64,000 nucleotides of DNA, taken from the NCBI GenBank assembly GCA_027489245.1, contig JAIYAC010000001.1:18681-82680 (forward strand), given 5' to 3'. Every line of letters begins with the position of its first letter. The stretch's first letter is position 1. The position numbers were made by a program, and so were the translations under genes. A model generated the notes under the pieces. It was given only the letters and a program-made list of their open reading frames with translations, made no database searches and was not told the DNA's origin. Positions 26,436-36,116 of the stretch are shown piece after piece. The stretch is from Neisseriaceae bacterium. GTDB lineage: Bacteria; Pseudomonadota; Gammaproteobacteria; Burkholderiales; Chromobacteriaceae.

Positions 26436-27719
26436 TCAGGCGGACTGGGCCGTATCCGGCGCAGCGTCTTCCTGCTGCAGGATATAGCTAGGCTTTTCAC
26501 CCAGCTCGATCACTTTCTCGTCTACCACGACCTTGCTGACGCCTTCGAGGGACGGCAGCTCGTACATGGTATCCAGCAGCGAGCGCTCCAGGATGGAACG
26601 CAAACCACGCGCACCGGTCTTGCGGATCAAGGCTTGCTTGGCAATCACACGCAACGCGGAAGGCAGCACCTCCAGCGTTACCTGCTCCATGGCAAACAGG
26701 CGCTGATACTGCTTGATCAGGGCATTACGCGGCTGGGTCAGGATGCTCACCAGTGCTTCTTCGTCCAGCTCTTCCAGTGTGGTCACCACGGGCAGACGGC
26801 CGATCAGCTCGGGAATCAGGCCAAACTTGATCAGGTCTTCCGGCTCCACTTCGCGGAACAGGGTGCTGATGGATTTGCCATCTTCCTTGGACATCACCTC
26901 GGCACCAAAGCCGATCCCGCCTTTTTCGGAGCGGCGACGAATGATCTTTTCCAGACCATCGAACGCACCACCGCAAATGAACAGGATATTGGTGGTATCC
27001 ACCTGGATGAATTCCTGGTTCGGGTGCTTGCGGCCACCTTGCGGCGGCACCGACGCTACCGTACCTTCGATCAGCTTCAGCAGTGCCTGCTGCACGCCTT
27101 CGCCGGATACATCACGGGTAATCGACGGGTTTTCCGACTTGCGGGAAATCTTGTCGATTTCGTCCAGGTACACAATGCCGCGCTGGGCTTTGGTCACATC
27201 GTAGTCGCACTTTTGCAAGAGCTTCTGGATGATGTGCTCAACGTCCTCGCCCACATAACCGGCTTCGGTCAGCGTGGTGGCATCGGCAATGACAAACGGC
27301 ACGTCCAGCAGCCTGGCCAGCGTCTGCGCCAACAGCGTCTTGCCGGAGCCGGTAGGGCCGATCAGCAGGATATTGCTCTTGGACAGCTCTACGTCGTCCT
27401 TGGTGCTAGGCGTGTAGAGGCGCTTGTAGTGGTTGTACACCGCCACGGCCAGCGATTTCTTGGCCGGGTCCTGGCCAATGATGTACTGGTCCAGCGAGGC
27501 GCGGATTTCCTGCGGGGTAGGCAGGGCTGGTGCATCGCCCTGCTCTTCTGCAGCACCGATTGTCGCTTCTGTTTCGTCGCGAATGATGTCGCCGCACAGA
27601 TCTACACACTCATTGCAAATGTAGACCTGCGGGCCGGCGATCAGTCGCTGCACTTCGTGCTGGCTTTTGCCGCAAAAAGAGCAGTACAGCAGCTTGTCCT
27701 TACTGCCTTTATCTGCCAT
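26436..27719 (-). CDS. clpX: ATP-dependent Clp protease ATP-binding subunit ClpX
   Basis: Hexameric unfoldase that feeds ClpP. The protein is 427 residues. The N-terminal zinc-binding domain has cysteines in YCSFCGKSQ and [10 protein letters not shown]. The AAA+ core shows Walker A GPTGSGKT, Walker [11 protein letters not shown], and [10 protein letters not shown]. The IGF-type ClpP-docking loop appears as GIGFGAE. It is 17 bp after clpP and likely cotranscribed with tig and clpP. Confidence 0.98.
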   Translation of the reverse strand: MADKGSKDKLLYCSFCGKSQHEVQRLIAGPQVYICNECVDLCGDIIRDETEATIGAAEEQGDAPALPTPQEIRASLDQYIIGQDPAKKSLAVAVYNHYKRLYTPSTKDDVELSKSNILLIGPTGSGKTLLAQTLARLLDVPFVIADATTLTEAGYVGEDVEHIIQKLLQKCDYDVTKAQRGIVYLDEIDKISRKSENPSITRDVSGEGVQQALLKLIEGTVASVPPQGGRKHPNQEFIQVDTTNILFICGGAFDGLEKIIRRRSEKGGIGFGAEVMSKEDGKSISTLFREVEPEDLIKFGLIPELIGRLPVVTTLEELDEEALVSILTQPRNALIKQYQRLFAMEQVTLEVLPSALRVIAKQALIRKTGARGLRSILERSLLDTMYELPSLEGVSKVVVDEKVIELGEKPSYILQQEDAAPDTAQSA

Positions 27720-27736
27720 CAGATAGACATCCCGAA

Positions 27737-28369
27737 TTAAACGGCCGCATCCAGACGCGAGCTCAGCACCTTGTCGATCAGGCCGTATTCACGGCTCTGC
27801 TCGGCAGACATGAAGTTGTCGCGTTCGGTATCGGCTTGTACTTGTTCCATGGTCTGGCCGGTGTGCTTGGCCAGCAGCTCGTTCATGTGCGCCTTGGTTT
27901 TCACCAGTTCGCGGGCATGAATTTCGATGTCGGTCACCTGGCCGCTCAGGCCACCACCGTACAGCAGCGGCTGGTGGATCATCACGCGGCTGTTCGGCAG
28001 CGCAAAACGCTTGCCCTTGGCGCCTGCCGACAGCAGGAAGGCGCCCATGCTGGCCGCCTGGCCAATGCACAGGGTGGAAACGTCCGGCTTGATGAAGTTC
28101 ATCGTGTCGTAGATCGACATGCCGGCAGTAATGGAACCGCCTGGCGAGTTGATGTACAGATAGATGTCCTTGTCCGGGTTTTCCGATTCCAGGAACAGCA
28201 GCTGTGCTACCACCAGATTGGCCGACTCGTCGGTAACAGGGCCGACCAGGAACACGATACGCTCCTTCAGCAGGCGGGAGAAAATGTCGTAAGCGCGTTC
28301 GCCACGGCCACTTTGCTCCACCACCATGGGCACCAGGCCCATACCTTGCGGTTCAAACATCGATTTCAT
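27737..28369 (-). CDS. clpP: ATP-dependent Clp protease proteolytic subunit ClpP
   Basis: Serine peptidase that forms the tetradecameric barrel. The protein is 210 residues. Catalytic Ser107 is in [11 protein letters not shown], His132 in [10 protein letters not shown], with Asp in the later [10 protein letters not shown] segment. [11 protein letters not shown] is the oxyanion region. ATG 28369 gives MKSMFEP; an internal ATG three codons on is also possible, and the short propeptide would be cut off anyway. It sits 27 bp downstream of tig. Confidence 0.97.
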   Translation of the reverse strand: MKSMFEPQGMGLVPMVVEQSGRGERAYDIFSRLLKERIVFLVGPVTDESANLVVAQLLFLESENPDKDIYLYINSPGGSITAGMSIYDTMNFIKPDVSTLCIGQAASMGAFLLSAGAKGKRFALPNSRVMIHQPLLYGGGLSGQVTDIEIHARELVKTKAHMNELLAKHTGQTMEQVQADTERDNFMSAEQSREYGLIDKVLSSRLDAAV

Positions 28370-28396
28370 CGACCTCTCCGGTATCAGTTAAACAGA

Positions 28397-29698
28397 TCAG
28401 GCGTTGTTGCCCATCAGGGTTTCGAAAGAAACGTCCTTCTGGATAACATTGGCGCGACCCAGCACAAATTCAACCACATTGTCTTCCAGCACCATCGAAG
28501 TCGGGCCTTCCAGGCGGCCGGCTTCGGCGTAGTACCAGTCAATCACGTCTTGCGGCTGCTCGTAGCTCTCGGCGAACTCTTCCACCAGGGCTTTCACTTG
28601 TTCCGGCTTGGCTTCCAGCTTGTTGGCTTCTACCACTTCGGCCAGGATCAGGCCCAGCGCTACGCGGCGTTCGGCTTGCTGGGTGAACAGGTCTGCCGGC
28701 AGCGGCATGTCTTTCAGCTGCATGCCACGTTGTTCCAGATCTTTGCGGGCCTGGTCCATCAGGCGGCCAACTTCCAGCTCTACCAGGGCTTTAGGCAGGT
28801 CGATCGGGGTAACGTCGATCAGCGCCTGCATCACGTTTTCTTTCACCTGGGCAGACAGGCGGCGTTTTACTTCACGCTCCACGTTCTTGCGGATTTCAGC
28901 GCGCATCTTGGCCACGTCGCCGTCGGCGATACCCAGCAGCTTGGCGAACTCTTCGTTCACTTCTGGCAGCTCGGCAGCGGCAACGTTTTTCACGGTGATG
29001 TCGAAGCTGGCAGTTTTGCCGGCTACGTCTTTACCGTGGTAGTCCGCCGGGAAGTTCACGGCGACAGTCTTGGTTTCGCCTTCTTTCGCGCCGATCACAC
29101 CGGCTTCGAATTCCGGCAGCATCTGGCCTTGGCCCAGCATGAACGGGAAGTTCTCGCTGCTGCCGCCTTCGAAGGCTACGCCGTCGATGGTGCCTTTGAA
29201 GTCGATGATCACACGGTCGCCGTCGGCAGCTTCACGCTCTACGCGGTTGAAGCGGGTGCGTTGCTTGCGCAGGATATCAACGGTTTTGTCGATTTCAGCG
29301 TCGGTCACTTCGGTGTTTGGCTTCTCGATGTCTTTACCAGCCAGCTCACCGATGGTGATTTCCGGGTAAACCTCGAAAGCAGCAGCAAACTTGAAGTTTT
29401 CTGCATCGCCCTGGGCCGGCTCAAAACGCGGGTAGCCAGCTACGCGCAGTTTTTGCTCGACAGCAGCTTTGTAGAAGCTTTGCTGAACCTGTTCGCCCAG
29501 CACTTCTTCGCGCACTTGTGCGCCGTAGTTTGCTTCAACGATTTTGGCCGGTGCTTTACCTGGGCGGAAACCCTGAATTTTGGCAGTGCGGGCAACGCGC
29601 TTCAGGCGCTCGGCTACTTGTGCGTCGATTGCAGCCAGCGGCAGTGCAATGCTCATGCGACGCTCGAGGCCGCTCAACGTTTCCAGTTGTACTTGCAT
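28397..29698 (-). CDS. tig: Trigger factor
   Basis: Ribosome-bound chaperone and peptidyl-prolyl isomerase. The protein is 433 residues. The ribosome-binding signature is in RTAKIQGFRPGKAP (near residues 36-50). The FKBP-like domain (about 155-245) includes DRVIIDFKGTIDG. A long helical C-terminus follows. ATG 29698 has AAGGAT at good spacing; the TTG six bases earlier is less likely. First gene of the tig-clpP-clpX unit. Confidence 0.97.
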   Translation of the reverse strand: MQVQLETLSGLERRMSIALPLAAIDAQVAERLKRVARTAKIQGFRPGKAPAKIVEANYGAQVREEVLGEQVQQSFYKAAVEQKLRVAGYPRFEPAQGDAENFKFAAAFEVYPEITIGELAGKDIEKPNTEVTDAEIDKTVDILRKQRTRFNRVEREAADGDRVIIDFKGTIDGVAFEGGSSENFPFMLGQGQMLPEFEAGVIGAKEGETKTVAVNFPADYHGKDVAGKTASFDITVKNVAAAELPEVNEEFAKLLGIADGDVAKMRAEIRKNVEREVKRRLSAQVKENVMQALIDVTPIDLPKALVELEVGRLMDQARKDLEQRGMQLKDMPLPADLFTQQAERRVALGLILAEVVEANKLEAKPEQVKALVEEFAESYEQPQDVIDWYYAEAGRLEGPTSMVLEDNVVEFVLGRANVIQKDVSFETLMGNNA

Positions 29699-30071
29699 GT
29701 CCAATCCTTAGATTCAAAAGGTGTGGGGTTGAAGCCAGAAGCGGGAAAGCCCAACGGGTTGAGCAGAAATGCTCGGGGAACCATGCTGATTTTGCTTTCC
29801 TGCGCCATGAATTTTGTATTGTTAAGCAGCGTGTCTACCTGCAGGGCAGGCGAAACCAGGCGGCTAAAGCAAGGGGCGAGTATAGCATGCAGCGTCAAAT
29901 TGAACAGTGCGTGATGCCAGCGCCCTGTCCTGCCAGCCATGGCAGCCCGCAGCCCGCGTGGCAAGCCCGGCAAAACCGCCAGCCGGCAGGCCGGGCAGCA
30001 CGGGTGCATTGCCGCCAGCTTGCGGTGCCGGTATCGTACCGGCGATTGCACCTTGATACAGGCAAGACACC
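29699..30071. promoter_or_regulatory. Divergent tig/moaC intergenic region with tig promoter
   Basis: This 373-bp stretch has no gene I can support. On the minus strand an extended -10 element TGCTATACT (29887-29879) lies about 180 bp before tig, with no good -35, giving a long tig leader. The moaC side is GC-rich with short inverted repeats near 29930-30000. I looked for a molybdenum cofactor riboswitch and saw nothing that I could call one. Confidence 0.5.
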
Positions 30072-30569
30072 ATGTCCACCCTCACCCATTTTGACAGCCA
30101 TGGCCAGGCGCACATGGTTGACGTAGGCCACAAGGCAGAAACCCGGCGCGTAGCCGTCGCCACCGGCCACATCACCATGCAGCCCGCCACCTACGCCCTG
30201 CTGCAGTCCGGCAGCAGCAAAAAAGGCGATGTAATCGGCATTGCCCGCATTGCCGCCATACAGGGCAGCAAGCGCACTGCCGACCTGATTCCGCTGTGCC
30301 ACCCGCTGGCACTGAGCCGTGTGGCGGTGGATTTTCACCCCGACGACGCAGCCTACCGCCTGCACATAACCGTTACCGCTGAAACAGTTGGCCGCACCGG
30401 CGTGGAAATGGAGGCACTCAGCGCCGTGATGGCCGGCCTGCTTACCGTGTACGACATGCTGAAGGCGGTGGATCGCGGCATGGAGATCGCCGGGGTACGG
30501 CTACTGGAAAAGCAGGGCGGCAAGAGCGGGCACTGGCACGCCGGCGACAACGACCACTTGGGTACCTGA
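30072..30569 (+). CDS. moaC: Cyclic pyranopterin monophosphate synthase MoaC
   Basis: Second step of molybdopterin synthesis, with MoaA. The protein is 165 residues. Visible motifs are [32 protein letters not shown], the active-site LIPLCHPL, and [25 protein letters not shown]. Its stop (TGA 30567-30569) directly abuts the next start. moeA lies 3 kb away on the other strand; moaA and the rest are not in the window. Confidence 0.97.
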   Translation: MSTLTHFDSHGQAHMVDVGHKAETRRVAVATGHITMQPATYALLQSGSSKKGDVIGIARIAAIQGSKRTADLIPLCHPLALSRVAVDFHPDDAAYRLHITVTAETVGRTGVEMEALSAVMAGLLTVYDMLKAVDRGMEIAGVRLLEKQGGKSGHWHAGDNDHLGT

Positions 30570-31139
30570 ATGATGAACACACTGCAAGATGTGCCGCTAG
30601 CGCAAGCCTACCGCCTGCTCAACCACGGCCCTACCGTGCTGGTGAGCAGCGCGCATGATGGCCGGCAAAACGTGATGGCCGCCGCCTGGGCCATGCCGCT
30701 GGATTTTGACCCACCCAAAATACTGGTGGTGATCGACAAGGCCACCCACACGCGCAAGCTGATGGAAGCCTCCGGCGAATTTGCCCTGAATGTGCCCTGC
30801 CGCTACCAGGCACAGGCCGTGGTAGCCGCCGGTAGCGCCAGCGGTGCCGACTGCGACAAGTTTGCCGCCAGCGGCCTGCAGGCCATGCCGGCGCAACGCA
30901 TTACGGCGCCGCTGGTGCAAGGCTGCAGCGCTTATCTGGAATGCCGCATCATCCAGGAGCCGCACAACCAGCAGCAGTACGACCTGTTTATTGCCGAAGT
31001 GGTGGCCGCCCAGGCCGATAGCCGGGTATTCAGCCATGGGCGCTGGCATTTTGACGGCCACGACGCGCTGCGCAGCCTGCACCATGTAGCCGGTGGCCAT
31101 TTTTTTGTCAGCGGCGACACCGTCAGCGGCCAGGCATAA
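30570..31139 (+). CDS. Flavin reductase-like FMN-binding protein
   Basis: A 189-residue member of the flavin reductase-like (DIM6/NTAB split-barrel) family. Motifs: LVSSAHDGRQNVMAAAWAMPL, PPKILVVIDKATHTRKLM, and GEFALNVP; the C-terminal barrel has YLECRIIQE and FIAEVVAAQAD. It binds FMN and reduces it or uses it for an unknown partner. ATG 30570 immediately follows the moaC stop; a second ATG follows at 30573. A terminator ends the pair. Confidence 0.85.
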   Translation: MMNTLQDVPLAQAYRLLNHGPTVLVSSAHDGRQNVMAAAWAMPLDFDPPKILVVIDKATHTRKLMEASGEFALNVPCRYQAQAVVAAGSASGADCDKFAASGLQAMPAQRITAPLVQGCSAYLECRIIQEPHNQQQYDLFIAEVVAAQADSRVFSHGRWHFDGHDALRSLHHVAGGHFFVSGDTVSGQA

Positions 31140-31156
31140 AACCGGCAGCAGGCAAT

Positions 31157-31188
31157 AAAAAGCCCCGCAGTGTGATGCGGGGCTTTTT
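31157..31188. terminator. Bidirectional hairpin terminator
   Basis: AAAAAGCCCCGCA (31157-31169) pairs with TGCGGGGCTTTTT (31176-31188). It serves the flavin reductase and the convergent exonuclease gene. Confidence 0.92.
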
Positions 31189-31210
31189 ATGGATGGCGAC
31201 GGGGCGGCGC

Positions 31211-31828
31211 TCAGGCACTCACCGTCAGCTCGCGCAGATACTGCGGCACTTTGGCCGCAGTCACTTTCTGCAATTTACACAGCAAGCCATGGCTCACCTG
31301 CGCCAGGCCGTGTTTTTGCCGCAGCGTGGCCTGCAAATACTGCAACAGGTTGGCCGCCATCTCGGCATCGGCCAGTGCACGGTGCGCCTGCCCCGTGGCT
31401 GGCAGCCCGGCCCAGCGCGTGAGCGTGCCCAGCTTGTGGTCTGGCGCAGCGGGCAGCAGGCGGCGGGATAGCAGCAGCGTGCAGGCAAAATCCTGCTGGC
31501 GCTGCAGACCCAGCAAACCGAGCTCGTAGTCCCAGAACTTGCGGTCGAAGCTGGCGTTATGCGCCACCAGCGGCGCCGTACCGACAAACGCCGCCGCCTC
31601 GCGCATGACCTGTGCCGCCGGCGGCGCGGCCTTGAGCATGGCGTTGCTGATGCCGGTGAGCTGCTGGATCATCGGCGGCACCCACACACCGGCATTCATC
31701 AGACTTTGATAACGGTCTACCACCTGGCCGTTTTCCAGCAGCACGATGCCGATCTCGGTGGCACGGCCATCGGGACCTGGCCCGATACCCGTGGTTTCAA
31801 AGTCGATAACGGCCAGCCTTTGGCTCAT
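31211..31828 (-). CDS. DEDDh 3'-5' exonuclease (DnaQ-like)
   Basis: A 205-residue exonuclease of the DnaQ/epsilon-like family. ExoI motif VIDFETTGIGP gives the first Asp/Glu pair, ExoII is HNASFD, and ExoIII is HRALADAE with the catalytic His. It lacks a polymerase or UvrC extension, so it is a stand-alone nuclease of unknown pathway. ATG 31828 overlaps the stop of the small upstream gene (ATGA), so the pair is coupled. Confidence 0.9.
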   Translation of the reverse strand: MSQRLAVIDFETTGIGPGPDGRATEIGIVLLENGQVVDRYQSLMNAGVWVPPMIQQLTGISNAMLKAAPPAAQVMREAAAFVGTAPLVAHNASFDRKFWDYELGLLGLQRQQDFACTLLLSRRLLPAAPDHKLGTLTRWAGLPATGQAHRALADAEMAANLLQYLQATLRQKHGLAQVSHGLLCKLQKVTAAKVPQYLRELTVSA

Positions 31829-32034
31829 GCCAGCGCCTGCTTGGCTGCCTCGGCAGGGCTCAGGCCATCGTAGAACATATCGGTATACCACTCTGCCTGC
31901 TCTTCGATGTGATCTTGCGCTTCTGCCTCGGTGGCGCCTGCCGCCACCAGGTGGGTTTCCACCTCGGTACACCAGGCCAGCAACGCCAGGGTTTCGTCGT
32001 CCAGCTCGTCGATTTCGTTTTTCTTGCGCGACAT
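31825..32034 (-). CDS. Small acidic hypothetical protein
   Basis: A 69-residue, acidic, helix-rich protein starting MSRKKNEIDELDDETLALLAW and ending SPAEAAKQALA. No function is recognised. ATG 32034 has AAAGGA 7 nt upstream, better than the earlier in-frame start at 32061. It is coupled by a 4-bp overlap to the exonuclease behind it, so it may act with that nuclease (inference). Confidence 0.7.
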   Translation of the reverse strand: MSRKKNEIDELDDETLALLAWCTEVETHLVAAGATEAEAQDHIEEQAEWYTDMFYDGLSPAEAAKQALA

Positions 32035-32102
32035 GGTGCTTTCCTTTACTTGCTTCGTCATTTAACAGCCGCGCATTGTACGCAGCTTTTGCCTGCCGCG
32101 CC

Positions 32103-33188
32103 CTAGCGCGTCATCAGATCACCATAGACCAGCCCCGGCTGCGGCTTGCGCTTGGCCGATGGCGCATCGTACAGCACCAGCCAGGCGTCTGGCCCGGCCC
32201 AGTGTGGCGGCAGCCTGCACAGCGCCTCGGCCCGGTCGGTACCCTTGCCGTGTGGCAGCACCATATGCTCGGCCACACCTTCCCACCACAGCGCGGCGCC
32301 CTCGCCTGCCGTGACGCCAGCCAGCGCGGCACGGGCGCCCACCCAGCGGTACACCCGCACGGCGCCATCCAGCACCATGGTGGGGCCGGCCAACAGCAGC
32401 AGATCGTCGCCATCCAGGTGCAGGTCTCGTACGCCCAGGCCTGCCAGCGGCAGAAAGTGCTTGCGGTACAGTTGGCCGCTGTCGTCCAGCGGTGCCAGGC
32501 GCAGCTCGCCTTTGCGCTCCTCAAGGCGCAGCTCCAGCAGGCAGCTCCAGCCGCGCAGCACCGGCCCGCGCAGGCCCAGCAACAGCTTGCCGTCTACGGC
32601 AGCCAGGCCTTCCACGTCAAAACCGTTGTCCTTGCCGGGTATGGCCATGAACGGCGCCAGCTGCGTGTCCTCGGCGAGCAAGGTCGTGAGTTCGTTATAT
32701 TTCTTCTTGCCTTTCAGCGTAGCTGCCGTGCGCCCGTCTGCCGTGGTTTTTTGCAGCGAATACACGCCATCGCCTTCGTCCAGCAGCGGGATGCGCGCCA
32801 ATAGGCAGCGGTTGCCATCATGGGTGACCGTGGCCAGGCGCTTGAGGTTGGCCACAGCATCGCGCGCTGGCTGGGGTGCCTTGCGCTTGAGCCCGTGCGA
32901 GCCCACCAGCCACAGATAGCCATCGGCCACGGCCAGGCCTTCCAGATCGGCCTCGATATCGGCGCTATCTGGCAGATCCAGATAATCGGCCAGCGGGTAG
33001 TGACGGTCTGCCACAAAGTGCAGGCGCTCTGCAGCGCGGTCACGCAGCAGGCGGTCCAGGCCGCAGGCTTCGTCGCCGGCCACCCACAGCGTGTCACCGA
33101 TGGCCACAGCGCCGGACAGGTTATCGTGCACCAGTTGGGCGCTATCCAGCGCCAGGCTGACAGCATTGACGGACAGTTTCTTGGGCAT
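32103..33188 (-). CDS. DUF3616-type beta-propeller-like protein
   Basis: A 361-residue soluble protein without a signal peptide. It has repeated strands such as LSGAVAIGDTLWVAGDE, DLEGLAVADGYLWLVGSHG and DVEGLAAVDGKLLLGLRGPV, which fit the DUF3616 family. The fold is probably a beta propeller; the function is not established. It lies between the exonuclease pair and the ferredoxin/moeA pair with its own spacing (22 bp after the ferredoxin gene's stop). Confidence 0.7.
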   Translation of the reverse strand: MPKKLSVNAVSLALDSAQLVHDNLSGAVAIGDTLWVAGDEACGLDRLLRDRAAERLHFVADRHYPLADYLDLPDSADIEADLEGLAVADGYLWLVGSHGLKRKAPQPARDAVANLKRLATVTHDGNRCLLARIPLLDEGDGVYSLQKTTADGRTAATLKGKKKYNELTTLLAEDTQLAPFMAIPGKDNGFDVEGLAAVDGKLLLGLRGPVLRGWSCLLELRLEERKGELRLAPLDDSGQLYRKHFLPLAGLGVRDLHLDGDDLLLLAGPTMVLDGAVRVYRWVGARAALAGVTAGEGAALWWEGVAEHMVLPHGKGTDRAEALCRLPPHWAGPDAWLVLYDAPSAKRKPQPGLVYGDLMTR

Positions 33189-33210
33189 GGTTTACCTCGG
33201 CTAAAAAGGG

Positions 33211-33552
33211 TTAATCGTCTGGCAGGCTGATGTGCCAGGGCACCTCGCCTACGTATAAATGGCAGGCCAGGCGCACCGTTTCCGGCGCATCCGGCCACTG
33301 CTCGCTGGCTGCGGCGCTGGCACTGCACAGCCCGGCGCGCAGCAGCACATTGCGCTCCTTGCGGCCAACCTGCACCTGCTGTGGCTGCGCGGCGTGCTGC
33401 AGGCGCACGGCACAGGTGCCGCAGGTGCCCTGGCCGCAGCGCCAGTGCAGCGGGACGTCATGAAAACGCGCTACGTCGATCAGTGCGTCGCCGGGGCTGG
33501 CGTCCAGCTCGGCAATGCACTGCCCGCCGCGCTCGAAAACCAGCCGTGTCAC
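33211..33552 (-). CDS. Plant-type [2Fe-2S] ferredoxin
   Basis: A 113-residue electron carrier. The cluster ligands are in CGQGTCGTC (three cysteines) with the fourth in RLACHL. The segment before it, ALIDVARFHDVPLHWR, is typical. Its start overlaps the moeA stop by 4 bp, so it is expressed with moeA. Whether it serves molybdenum cofactor chemistry is unknown. Confidence 0.85.
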   Translation of the reverse strand: MTRLVFERGGQCIAELDASPGDALIDVARFHDVPLHWRCGQGTCGTCAVRLQHAAQPQQVQVGRKERNVLLRAGLCSASAAASEQWPDAPETVRLACHLYVGEVPWHISLPDD

Positions 33553-34736
33553 AGCGCGTACACCGGCAGCATGTCGCCGGGCTGCACTTGCTGGCCCGGC
33601 TGCAGGCGCACCAGGGCATCGGCCCAGGCGCAGGATGTCAGCACGCCAGAGCCCTGATTGGGGTAGCGCTGCAAGACCAGCTGGCCGCCCTGCTGTGCCA
33701 CGCGTACACGCAGGTATTCTTCGCGGCGGGTATCGGGTTTGCGCCAGTCAAACGCGGCGGGCAAGTGGTACAGCGGCTGCCACGCCGGCACCACCTCGCC
33801 CATGCGCGCGCGCAGGAAATCACGCACCAGCACGGCAAAGGTGACATAGCCCGATACCGGGTTGCCCGGCAGACCGATAAAGTCGGCCTCGCCTACGCGG
33901 CCACTGGCCAGCGGCTTGCCAGGCTTGATGGCGATTTTCCACAGCTGCAGCTCACCCTCGGCTTCTACCGCTGCTTTGACGTGGTCTTCCTCGCCTACCG
34001 ACACGCCACCGCAGGTCATCACCACGTCGGCCTCTGCTGCGGCATCGCGCAGCGCCTGGCGCGTGGCGGCCAACGTGTCTGGGATGATGCCCAGGTCCAG
34101 CACCTGGCAGCCCAGCGCACGCAGCGCCGGCACCAGCCAGTAACGGTTGGAGTTGTAGATTTTGCCGGCACCGGCCGGCATGCCGGGCTCCACCAGCTCG
34201 TCACCGGTAAAGAACACCGCCACACGCAGCTGGCTGTACACCTGCAGCTGCGCCACGCCTACCGATGCTGCCAGGCCGAGGTCGGCATCGTGCAAACGTT
34301 GGCCGCAGGCCAGCACGGTTTGGCCGCTGGCAATGTCTTCACCGCGGCGGCGTATGTTCTGCCCGGCCAGTACTGGCGCGGTAAAGCGCACGCTACCATC
34401 CGGCTGCACCCCGGCCTGCTCCTGCATCACCACCGCGTCGGCCTGTGGCGGCACCGGGGCACCGGTAAAGATGCGTGCGGCGCTACCCGGCAGCAAGGAC
34501 TGCGGCGCACTGCCGGCGGGGATGCGCTGGCTTACCGGCAGCGTGGCTGCGGCGTCGGCGGCGCGCACGGCGTAGCCATCCATGGCACTGTTGTCACAAG
34601 GGGGGACATCCAGGGTAGATACCAGGTCTTGCGCCAGCACACGGCCAGCAGCTGCCAGCAGGTCGACCGTGTCGGTACGGGCCGGCACGCGGGCGCGCGA
34701 CAGCAACCAGTCGCGAGTTTGCTCTACGGTTTGCAT
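33549..34736 (-). CDS. moeA: Molybdopterin molybdenumtransferase MoeA
   Basis: Inserts molybdenum into adenylylated molybdopterin. The protein is 395 residues. Motifs: VPPCDNSAMDGYAV (domain I), RIFTGAPVPPQADAVVMQE, the domain III signature VVMTCGGVSVGEEDHVK, and FIGLPGNPVSGYVTF. Full length for the family. It is followed by the coupled ferredoxin gene. Confidence 0.96.
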   Translation of the reverse strand: MQTVEQTRDWLLSRARVPARTDTVDLLAAAGRVLAQDLVSTLDVPPCDNSAMDGYAVRAADAAATLPVSQRIPAGSAPQSLLPGSAARIFTGAPVPPQADAVVMQEQAGVQPDGSVRFTAPVLAGQNIRRRGEDIASGQTVLACGQRLHDADLGLAASVGVAQLQVYSQLRVAVFFTGDELVEPGMPAGAGKIYNSNRYWLVPALRALGCQVLDLGIIPDTLAATRQALRDAAAEADVVMTCGGVSVGEEDHVKAAVEAEGELQLWKIAIKPGKPLASGRVGEADFIGLPGNPVSGYVTFAVLVRDFLRARMGEVVPAWQPLYHLPAAFDWRKPDTRREEYLRVRVAQQGGQLVLQRYPNQGSGVLTSCAWADALVRLQPGQQVQPGDMLPVYAL

Positions 34737-34758
34737 GAGTCGGATAGCATGAATGACA

Positions 34759-34788
34759 AAAGCCGCATCTTCTCACAGACGCGGCTTA
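34759..34788 (-). terminator. Hairpin terminator
   Basis: AAGCCGC and GCGGCTT arms with a few more pairs inside, followed by T on the minus strand. It ends the small gene at 34810-35016 just ahead of moeA. Confidence 0.7.
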
Positions 34789-34809
34789 TACGGTAATACG
34801 GCTATCGAC

Positions 34810-35016
34810 CTAGGCTGCCACAGGGTTGGCCACAGGCGGGTCTTCGAAGCGCTTCCAGTCGGTAATCAGGATATGCGGCAGCTGCAGGCTGGCCGCCAGG
34901 CGCTTTTCGATGTCTTCCAGCACATGGTGGTTATGAATCGTGCCGCCGAGGGTGATTTCGGCATGACGGCTTACCGGGTTGCCCGGCGTAACAAACCAGA
35001 TGCAATAACGATTCAT
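34810..35016 (-). CDS. Small hypothetical protein
   Basis: A 68-residue protein starting MNRYCIWFVTPGNPVSRHAE and containing EDIEKRLAASLQLPHILITDW. No family is recognised. ATG 35016 has an AGGTG site 8 nt upstream. It is the last gene of the minus-strand block that starts at rpsB, 22 bp after the glycosylase stop, and ends in a hairpin. Confidence 0.6.
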   Translation of the reverse strand: MNRYCIWFVTPGNPVSRHAEITLGGTIHNHHVLEDIEKRLAASLQLPHILITDWKRFEDPPVANPVAA

Positions 35017-35038
35017 GAAAGACACCTGCGAAATAGGC

Positions 35039-35521
35039 TTAAGCCATATATCGGCGCAGCGCCTGCCATTCTTGAAGTTTTTTATCGAAAGCCAAAGTAT
35101 GCGCCGGGCTACTGGACGGCAGCACCAGCACATCCACATCGCAGCCGGCCAGCGTGGCGGCGGCCTTGCCAGCGGTCTGGCCATTGAACGCCACCAGCTG
35201 CAAGGCGGGTAGCGTGACCACCAGCGCCGCCAGCGGGTTGGCGCGCGCGTCGCGGATATCGCTATCGAGGCTGCCACGGCGCGTGGCCTCAGCCACCACG
35301 TCCCACAACCCTACGCCCAATGCCTGCATGGCAGCCAGGCGCTGCGGGTAAGGCAATGCGGCCAACTCGCTGCCCGCCACCGTGCCCAGCAGCCGCCAGA
35401 ACTGGTTACGCGGGTGGGCGTAATACTGCGCCGCCGCCAGCGAGGCATCGCCGGGCAGCGAACCCAGGATCAGGATGCGGGTACCGGTATCGACTACCGG
35501 AGCAAAGCTGGCTTTACGCAT
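35039..35521 (-). CDS. DNA-deoxyinosine/hypoxanthine glycosylase (UDG superfamily)
   Basis: A 160-residue uracil-DNA-glycosylase-fold enzyme of the DNA-deoxyinosine glycosylase type. Motif 1 is GSLPGDASLAAAQYYAHPRNQFW, shown here in two parts: GSLPGDASL and AHPRNQFWRLL. The late motif LPSSSPAH matches this group rather than Ung. It removes deaminated bases from DNA. ATG 35521 begins MRKASFAPVV. The copy TGCGGCCAACCTT (35521-35533) covers the 10-bp gap to rnhB. Confidence 0.85.
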   Translation of the reverse strand: MRKASFAPVVDTGTRILILGSLPGDASLAAAQYYAHPRNQFWRLLGTVAGSELAALPYPQRLAAMQALGVGLWDVVAEATRRGSLDSDIRDARANPLAALVVTLPALQLVAFNGQTAGKAAATLAGCDVDVLVLPSSSPAHTLAFDKKLQEWQALRRYMA

Positions 35522-35531
35522 GCGGCCAACC

Positions 35532-36116
35532 TTAAAACAGGCTGCCCTGCTCGGCGGCCAGCTGCAGGCGCACCGGGCCAAAGCTACGGCGATGCTCGGC
35601 CAGTGCGCCGTGCTGCGCCAGCGCCTTCATGTGCTCGGCCGTGGGGTAGCCCTTGTGGCGCGCAAAACCGTACTGCGGGTGCAGCGCGTCCAGCGCGATC
35701 ATCTCGGCGTCGCGTGCCGTTTTGGCCAGAATCGATGCGGCGGAGATTTCCTGCACCTTGGCGTCGCCCTTCACAATGGCCTCGGCGGGCAAGGTCAGCG
35801 TCTTGGGGATTTTATTGCCGTCGATCAGCACCTTGCCGGGGGGGATGGCCAGGCCATCCACAGCGCGCACCATGGCCAGCATGGTGGCCTGAAAAATATT
35901 GAGCTGGTCGATTTCGGCCGCGCTGGCGTGGGCAATATGCCATGCCAGCGCTTTTTCCTTGATTTCGAGCGCCAGCGCCGCGCGCCGCGCCTCGCTCAGT
36001 TTTTTCGAGTCGGCCAGGCCGACAATCGGCCGCGCCGGGTCCAGGATGACCGCGGCGGTAAACACCGAGCCGATCAGCGGGCCGCGGCCTGCTTCGTCAA
36101 CGCCGCAGATCAGCAT
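35532..36116 (-). CDS. rnhB: Ribonuclease HII
   Basis: Removes ribonucleotides and RNA primers from DNA. The protein is 194 residues. Active-site motifs are [10 protein letters not shown] and the later DGN, with SIL in [11 protein letters not shown] and the conserved HKGYPT. Its start overlaps the lpxB stop by 7 bp, the usual lpxB-rnhB order. Confidence 0.96.
   Translation of the reverse strand: MLICGVDEAGRGPLIGSVFTAAVILDPARPIVGLADSKKLSEARRAALALEIKEKALAWHIAHASAAEIDQLNIFQATMLAMVRAVDGLAIPPGKVLIDGNKIPKTLTLPAEAIVKGDAKVQEISAASILAKTARDAEMIALDALHPQYGFARHKGYPTAEHMKALAQHGALAEHRRSFGPVRLQLAAEQGSLF

Noticed and set aside
27836..29914. Very long plus-strand open frame (692 codons) opposite clpP and tig
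   Set aside because: Antisense to two well-supported genes and spanning their gap; no domain is visible and it has no ribosome site.
29699..30071. Molybdenum cofactor riboswitch upstream of moaC
   Set aside because: I could not find the long conserved stems expected; only short GC-rich repeats are present.
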